Positions 59,127-64,000 of a stretch of DNA of 64,000 bases are shown here, in pieces. The DNA is taken from contig NZ_CP192738.1 of the NCBI RefSeq assembly GCF_050749805.1, positions 186,001 through 250,000 on the forward strand, written 5' to 3'. The DNA comes from Hahella sp018986435 (lineage in GTDB: Bacteria; Pseudomonadota; Gammaproteobacteria; Pseudomonadales; Oleiphilaceae). The first letter of the stretch is position 1, and each line of letters starts with the position of its first letter. The notes beneath the pieces are model-generated. The model saw nothing but the letters and a program-made list of their open reading frames with translations. It did no database searches and was not told where the DNA came from. Position numbers and translations under genes: made by a program.

Positions 59127-62108
59127 ATGAAATTAGTTAGATGGCTAGCCTTGATTTGCACGATACTGCCGGGGGTCGCGCTGGCCGGGCAACTTAGCAT
59201 GGCGCGAATCACTCTCAACAGCGGCGATGAATTGAAATCGGCCAAGAAGCTTGGCCTCGACATCGTCCACTATCACAAACTGAAAAATCTGACCGCGGGC
59301 GTAAAAGGGGAATCTTTTACGGTGGAAGCGGTGCTGTCTCCCGTTGATAAGGAAAAGCTGAATAAAGCCGGTATCAAGTGGGAGCCTATGCAGATGCCTT
59401 CGCAGTTCCGCTCGGCTTTCTCCGCCAGCGGCGAAACCGCTTATCACAGCTTTGACGAACCTGAACTGGGTATCGAAGACCGCCTTTACGCTCTGGCGGA
59501 AAAATACCCCGCGCTGGTGACGCTGTATAAGATCGGCGAATCCCATCAGGGACGCCCTTTGATCGTCGCCAAACTGTCCCGTAAAACCTGGTGGGACCGC
59601 TGGTTCGATCGCGGCGGCGACCTGAAGGACGGCTATGGGGTCAGTCATCAGCCTCCCGGTCGTAAAAAGCCTGAGGTATTCTACGTGGCCACGCATCACG
59701 CCCGCGAATGGGTGGCGACGCAAATGGCCATGCGTTACATGGACTACCTCACCGAGAACTACGGCAAGATTGAGCGCATCACCAAGCTGCTGAATCATAA
59801 CGAGCTGTGGATCATGCCGGTGGCTAACCCGGACGGCTACGAGTACACCTTCACCAACGAGCGTCTGTGGCGGAAAAACCTGCGCGATAACGATGGCGAC
59901 GGCCAGATCACGCTGCAGGACGGCGTCGACCTGAACCGTAACTTCGGCGAGCATTGGGGCCTGGACGACGAAGGCTCCAGTCCGGTGATGTCCGATCAGA
60001 CCTATCGCGGACCTTCAGCGGGAAGCGAGCCGGAAACCGTGGCGCTGACTAGCTTTATCCAAGCCCATGACTTCCGTTTTACGCTGTCTTATCACACCTA
60101 CAGCAACCTGATTCTGTATCCTTTCGGATGGCAGGTGCAGACCCCCAGCTTCGATAATCCGATCTTCGTGGCGCAGGCGGGGACTGACGACAATCCTGCT
60201 ATCTACGACAGCATTATCGAAGCGGGATATGATCCCGGCGTGAGCGCCGACCTGTACACCACCAATGGTGATTTCACCGATTGGTCCTACGGCGCGTTGG
60301 GCATTCCTTCCTACACGGTGGAGCTGACTTCCGGCCAGGATAAAGACGGCAACGCTTACGGCTTTGAATTCCCGGACGATGAAAAAATGCTGCAGGCGGT
60401 TTTCAACGACAACCTGGAGTTCGCACTGACCATCGCGGAAAGCGCGAGAAGACCGGATGATCCTGTTTCCGCCGTAGGCATCGAAACAGAAGACGTCTAT
60501 CACGAGCCGCTGACCACTTCCTGGGGCGCAACTCAGTCTGTGGACATGCTGGCCAAGCGTCGTATCGGCGACCGCAGCTTCCTGGTGTACCAAGTGGACG
60601 GCGGTTCGCCCAAGCTGACTCGCTTCCGCAGAAAGTTTGGCGACCGTTACAACACGGAGCAGGGAACTTACTTCAATCGCTACGAGGCGAAGATTCGCGG
60701 TCAAGCCGCCGGCAGCACCGTCACCTATTGGATCAAAACCGTCAAAGGCGAGGAGTTCGGTCCCTACAGCTACACCGTAGAAAAAGCCAGCGGCGCCAAA
60801 GTGCTGGTGGTTGCGGCGGAAGATTACACTGGCGAATACCCTGTGTATGAGAACAACACCGCTCCTAACTACCTTTCTTTCTACACTGACGCCCTGGACG
60901 GCGCCGGTTACTCCTACGACGTGTGGGACGTTGACGCCAGAGGCGCCGTGCCGCCCGCTCGTGAAGTCATGAGCCACTACGACGCAGTGATCTGGTATAC
61001 CGGCGACGACTTTGTGTCGACCGTTCTGGAAGGCTTCCAGGCGCATGAACAGATGAAGCTGCAGGCGCGTGAATACATCAACTACTGGGACGGCAAAGTC
61101 ATGGCCACCGGCCAGGGCCTGTCAGAAGCGTCTACTGTCTACGCACAGTTCAACGATGACTTCTTCCAGTACTACATGGGCGCCTTCCTGCACCTGGAGA
61201 CATCCGGTCTGGGCAAAGAGGGCAATGCGCTGGACGTAGTCGGGCAGGATGACGATCCCATCATGGCGGGTCTGCGTTTCTCCCTGAACGGCGGCGACAG
61301 CGCCAACAACCAACACACTCCTGACAGCTTCCTGGTCACCAGCAGCTTTGTGGACGAGTATCACCAGACTCTGGCGGCGACCTATGATCGCCCTGGCGGC
61401 GGCTTCAACCCCACTTCCGGCACGCACTATGTGTACAGCCAGCAAGCGGATCAGAGCTTCAAACGTCTGGGTGGAACCATCGAAGTACCAGCGGATGCGC
61501 CGTACATCACCTTCAACATGGCGCATGAAACTGAAGCGGATTGGGACTTCGTGTTTGTGGAAATCGCCGAGCAGGGCAGCGATAACTGGACCACTCTGCC
61601 GGAAGCCAATGGTTTGACCAGTCAGGATACCGGCGAAAGCTGTAAATCCGGCTGGGTTGACCTGCATCCGACATTGGCCCATTACATGGACGCCAGCTGT
61701 AATCCTACTGGAACCACTGGTCAGTGGAACGCCATGAGCGGCAGCAGCGCCGGTTTCCGCACCATGTTGTTTGACCTGTCCGCCTACGCTGGCAAAACCG
61801 TTGAAATCTACATTTCCTATGCCTCCGACTGGGGTACTCAGGGACTGGGCGTTTTCGTCGACGATGTGAAAGTCGGGGAAAATGACGCAGAAGATTTCGA
61901 AGACGGCTTCGGTCTGTGGCAGCCAGGCGCTCCCGATGGCGCGTTCAACATCAATAATTGGGATAACATCGAAGGCGCAGGCTTCGTTGACGGTCCCGTC
62001 ATCCGTGACGAAGACACCATTTATATGGGCTTCGGTCTGGAAGGCGTCGATGGTTATGAAAACCGCGTTAAGCTGATTGAGCGTTCAATGAGTTACTTTG
62101 GTCTGTAA
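59127..62108 (+). CDS. Secreted M14 zinc carboxypeptidase with large C-terminal domain
   Basis: A 993-residue exported protein (signal residues 1-~18, cleavage near ALA-GQ). Residues ~100-460 are an M14 carboxypeptidase: HHAREW (zinc His and Glu), HTYSN (zinc His) and the general base Glu in YTVELTSGQD. The following ~530 residues hold a Rossmann-like stretch (KVLVVAAEDYTGEYPVY, HYDAVIWYTGDDFV) and a MAM/immune-inhibitor-A-like C-terminal part with ITFNMAHETEADWDFVFVEI. It probably digests external protein. Start at 59127 has AAGGAA upstream; ATG at 59109 is an alternative. Confidence 0.88.
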   Translation: MKLVRWLALICTILPGVALAGQLSMARITLNSGDELKSAKKLGLDIVHYHKLKNLTAGVKGESFTVEAVLSPVDKEKLNKAGIKWEPMQMPSQFRSAFSASGETAYHSFDEPELGIEDRLYALAEKYPALVTLYKIGESHQGRPLIVAKLSRKTWWDRWFDRGGDLKDGYGVSHQPPGRKKPEVFYVATHHAREWVATQMAMRYMDYLTENYGKIERITKLLNHNELWIMPVANPDGYEYTFTNERLWRKNLRDNDGDGQITLQDGVDLNRNFGEHWGLDDEGSSPVMSDQTYRGPSAGSEPETVALTSFIQAHDFRFTLSYHTYSNLILYPFGWQVQTPSFDNPIFVAQAGTDDNPAIYDSIIEAGYDPGVSADLYTTNGDFTDWSYGALGIPSYTVELTSGQDKDGNAYGFEFPDDEKMLQAVFNDNLEFALTIAESARRPDDPVSAVGIETEDVYHEPLTTSWGATQSVDMLAKRRIGDRSFLVYQVDGGSPKLTRFRRKFGDRYNTEQGTYFNRYEAKIRGQAAGSTVTYWIKTVKGEEFGPYSYTVEKASGAKVLVVAAEDYTGEYPVYENNTAPNYLSFYTDALDGAGYSYDVWDVDARGAVPPAREVMSHYDAVIWYTGDDFVSTVLEGFQAHEQMKLQAREYINYWDGKVMATGQGLSEASTVYAQFNDDFFQYYMGAFLHLETSGLGKEGNALDVVGQDDDPIMAGLRFSLNGGDSANNQHTPDSFLVTSSFVDEYHQTLAATYDRPGGGFNPTSGTHYVYSQQADQSFKRLGGTIEVPADAPYITFNMAHETEADWDFVFVEIAEQGSDNWTTLPEANGLTSQDTGESCKSGWVDLHPTLAHYMDASCNPTGTTGQWNAMSGSSAGFRTMLFDLSAYAGKTVEIYISYASDWGTQGLGVFVDDVKVGENDAEDFEDGFGLWQPGAPDGAFNINNWDNIEGAGFVDGPVIRDEDTIYMGFGLEGVDGYENRVKLIERSMSYFGL

Positions 62109-62132
62109 TTTCAGACCTTTCCACTCCTAGAG

Positions 62133-62164
62133 AGGGCGCCCGCATTCGCCGGCGCCCTTTTTTT
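62133..62164 (+). terminator. Terminator after the M14 peptidase gene
   Basis: AGGGCGCC-CGCATTCGCC-GGCGCCCT followed by a run of T, eight pairs and T7. Confidence 0.92.
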
Positions 62165-62554
62165 CTCCTCACTTTCTTGCAGACTTCGACTTTCGTCTAT
62201 ATCCTTCGCCGCCTTTTACGCGCTGCGCCGATTTGGGGCCAAGTTAGTTTTCGCGCCCTGTTTTCAGGCATGAATGTGATATTTGGCTGCGCGTAAATCA
62301 TTCAAATTGTGCATTTAAATTGCAAATTGTTGACTAAAAGGTCAATATTTGCCGGTCATCATTGTCGTTGGCGCGCATATTGCTCTTCTGCTCCCTGTCA
62401 ATAAATACACACAGCGCGGGGAGACGACTGCATATGTGGGGCGATGGGTCGGAAAAGTCCGGCTGCGTCGCAGGGGGGCGGTGGCTTTCCCCGCGCGGTG
62501 ATGTATTTGCAGGAAAACAATCAAAACAAAGCAAACACAGAAGTAGGAGTATTC
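62165..62554 (+). promoter_or_regulatory. Long leader region of the Tsx-like gene, with a conserved-looking stem
   Basis: 390 nt without a gene. At 62414-62422, GCGCGGGGA pairs perfectly with TCCCCGCGC at 62488-62496, nine pairs closing a 65-nt purine-rich apical region with GGTCGGAAAAGTCCGGC (62448-62464) that can fold further. This sits ~60 nt before the start codon. It may be a cis-regulatory RNA; no known riboswitch consensus fitted. A small frame through it (62444 on) in frame with the channel gene is not supported. Confidence 0.45.
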
Positions 62555-63418
62555 ATGACTCTCAAGAAACAGTCGGCCCTGGCCGCAGCAAGCGGCGCGT
62601 TGGTCGCCGGTCTGCTTTTTTCTTCAGCTGCGAGTGCTGTAGAAGTTCCGGAAGATATTCACGCCGCGGACTATCATTGGATGAACTGGCATCTGTATCG
62701 AGGGATTGATCAACGTGGCGGACCTTACAAGTTCGACGACACCTATTTCGAAATCGAGTTCGGAGGCCGTTCCGGCGCCCTGGACTTTTTCGGCTACGTG
62801 GATTTTCTGGATATTTTAGGCGACTCAGGCAATTCCGATAAAAATCGCGGCGATAACTTCTTCGCGGATATCGAGCCCCGTCTTTCTATCGACTACCTGA
62901 CCGGAACGGATCTGTCTGTCGGTCCGATTAAAGAATGGTATCTCGCTTTTGACCTGCTGATGGCTGACACAGGCCCAATCGGAGGTCTGCAGGTATTGTG
63001 GTCGGGTATTGGCACAGATACGGAGCTACCTTGGTTGGGTAAAACCGGTATCGCATTCTACGCCCGTTTTATTGGTGAGAACTACGGCGCTAAGAATGAA
63101 GGCCATTGGGATGGTTATGTCGCCCACATCAACTGGTTCAAACCTTTCTATCATAACGGCGATGACTTTGTCGCTTTCCAGGGCTACGCAGATTATGAGT
63201 TCGCCTCGGATCTGGGTGACGATGACCCGGCCCGGTCCTCCGACTCATTCCAGTCCTACCTGGGCATCTGGTACCATTCCAAGCAATGGGCGGTAGGGTA
63301 TGGCGCGAAGGTATACCGCAATATGACTCAGTTTGAAGACGGTGCGCCGGGATTTGCTGGCCCGAAACAGGACACTACCGGCGTTGGCCATTACTTCAAC
63401 CTGACCTACAAAATCTAG
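62555..63418 (+). CDS. Tsx-like nucleoside-specific outer-membrane channel
   Basis: A 287-residue outer-membrane protein with a Sec signal (residues ~1-28, cleavage near ASA-VE), of the Tsx/OmpK channel family. Matches: ADYHWMNWHLYRGIDQRGGP at the N-terminus of the mature protein, FFADIEPRLSIDYLTGTDLS, and C-terminal VGHYFNLTYKI ending in a hydrophobic residue as in barrels. It would import nucleosides. ATG at 62555 follows TAGGAG. A longer frame starting at 62444 runs through the leader stem and is rejected. A strong terminator follows. Confidence 0.9.
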   Translation: MTLKKQSALAAASGALVAGLLFSSAASAVEVPEDIHAADYHWMNWHLYRGIDQRGGPYKFDDTYFEIEFGGRSGALDFFGYVDFLDILGDSGNSDKNRGDNFFADIEPRLSIDYLTGTDLSVGPIKEWYLAFDLLMADTGPIGGLQVLWSGIGTDTELPWLGKTGIAFYARFIGENYGAKNEGHWDGYVAHINWFKPFYHNGDDFVAFQGYADYEFASDLGDDDPARSSDSFQSYLGIWYHSKQWAVGYGAKVYRNMTQFEDGAPGFAGPKQDTTGVGHYFNLTYKI

Positions 63419-63456
63419 CCGCCGTCTACGCGCCGAATGACGCGGCGCTGGATTTC

Positions 63457-63514
63457 GGAGACGAATCCGAACGAACTGAAGACGCAGCGACGTCTTGGGA
63501 TTCGTCTCCTTTTT
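63457..63514 (+). terminator. Compound terminator after the Tsx-like gene
   Basis: GGAGACGAATCC (63457-63468) pairs perfectly with GGATTCGTCTCC (63498-63509), followed by five T; an inner AAGACG/CGTCTT stem extends it. Confidence 0.9.
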
Positions 63515-63546
63515 CAGGCAGGGAAATGACTTCAGGAAAGGGAACA

Positions 63547-64000
63547 ATGCAGACAGTCTCCACTTACTATTTGGAAATGACCTCTCCTTCCGATCTACAG
63601 GCGAAAAGCCCAGTGGGAGAGTTGCAGATCATGGAATGCGCAATCCGGCAGTTTGAATACAGCCGCTTTCTCTACACGTTGGTAGGCGGCGCTTGGGGAT
63701 GGACGGACAAGTTGTCCTGGAGCGACGATCAGTGGCGGGATTATGCGGAGAACGAGAACCTGCGCACCTGGGTCGCTTACGTCAAAGGCTCGCCAGCGGG
63801 TTACTTTGAACTGCAGAAACAGCCTGAACGACAAGTGGAAATTTCCTACTTCGGACTGGCCCCTAAATTCATTGGCCAAGGGCTCGGCGGCTATCTGCTC
63901 ACCCAATGCATTCGCGAAGCGTGGAGCTGGGGAGCGGAGCGGGTGTGGGTGCACACCTGTACGCTGGATCACCCTGGCGCGCTGGCCAACTATCAGGCCC
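63547..64000 (+). CDS. GNAT acetyltransferase (3' end outside window)
   Basis: The first ~151 codons of a GNAT-fold N-acetyltransferase: PAGYFELQKQPERQVEISYF, the acetyl-CoA loop in IGQGLGGYLLTQCIREAW (Q/R-x-x-G-x-G/A), and RVWVHTCTLDHPGALANYQ. ATG at 63547 has AGGAAAGG upstream. The substrate is unknown. The rest lies right of the window. Confidence 0.88.
   Translation, partial: MQTVSTYYLEMTSPSDLQAKSPVGELQIMECAIRQFEYSRFLYTLVGGAWGWTDKLSWSDDQWRDYAENENLRTWVAYVKGSPAGYFELQKQPERQVEISYFGLAPKFIGQGLGGYLLTQCIREAWSWGAERVWVHTCTLDHPGALANYQA

Noticed and set aside
62444..62554. Longer Tsx-like protein including the leader
   Set aside because: The extra residues are not signal-like; ATG at 62555 has a good ribosome binding site and begins a normal signal peptide.

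Overview
The window is chromosomal DNA of a gammaproteobacterium. It carries recCBD, hspQ, the EF-P paralogue yeiP, dadA, tsx and a PdxR/MocR-type regulator, is dense with genes, moderately GC-rich, and has mostly short intergenic gaps. Gene content and protein style resemble marine Oceanospirillales such as Hahella; that genus is an impression, not a search result. No rRNA, ordinary tRNA, insertion sequence, prophage or CRISPR array was found.

Layout. (1) 1-5.75 kb: the 5' part of rtcR (sigma-54 activator of RNA repair), an alanine block (AGCS symporter and dadA), then an AT-rich gap with two sigma-54-like promoter matches, a ~213-nt RNA with tRNA-like ends and an encoded CCA, and directly behind it a RlaP-type nucleotidyltransferase closed by a terminator. 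This is the most unusual unit in the window. (2) 5.8-11.7 kb: a diguanylate-cyclase-like membrane protein with an altered GGDEF motif, an exported intradiol dioxygenase, a nitrilase homologue lacking the catalytic Cys, a secreted PI-PLC/C-type-lectin/ricin-B fusion, a small exported protein and an XRE regulator. (3) 11.8-17.1 kb: an iron-type operon behind a Fur-box-like palindrome: imelysin lipoprotein, di-heme DUF1111 protein, second imelysin, DUF1513 protein. (4) 17.3-29.5 kb: flavin-reductase-like protein, a ParD-like/zeta-type toxin-antitoxin pair, a SUI1/YciH protein, a YheT-like hydrolase, MocR regulator divergent from a DUF1127 protein, LysE exporter, WYL regulator, methyltransferase, a LruC-domain protein coupled to a lipoprotein, and DUF924.

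(5) 29.5-38.9 kb: an alpha-glucoside uptake and hydrolysis locus: binding protein, two permeases, GH13 glucosidase, ATPase and AraC regulator on the + strand, with a divergent GH13 paralogue that has lost the acid/base Glu. (6) 38.9-49.9 kb: hspQ, a periplasmic sugar-binding protein coupled to a histidine-kinase-like sensor whose H-box His is Gln, yeiP, a NodU-type carbamoyltransferase/SxtJ/DUF5989 cassette, pirin with divergent LysR, pepD, a CBS protein and a small outer-membrane barrel protein. (7) 50-58.7 kb: recC-recB-recD with ATGA overlaps. (8) 59-64 kb: a large secreted M14 carboxypeptidase, a Tsx-like channel behind a long structured leader, and a GNAT acetyltransferase cut by the window edge.

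A recurring theme is proteins with a changed catalytic residue (the GH13 paralogue, histidine kinase, nitrilase and GGDEF protein). Each is read directly from codons; functional consequences are inferred.
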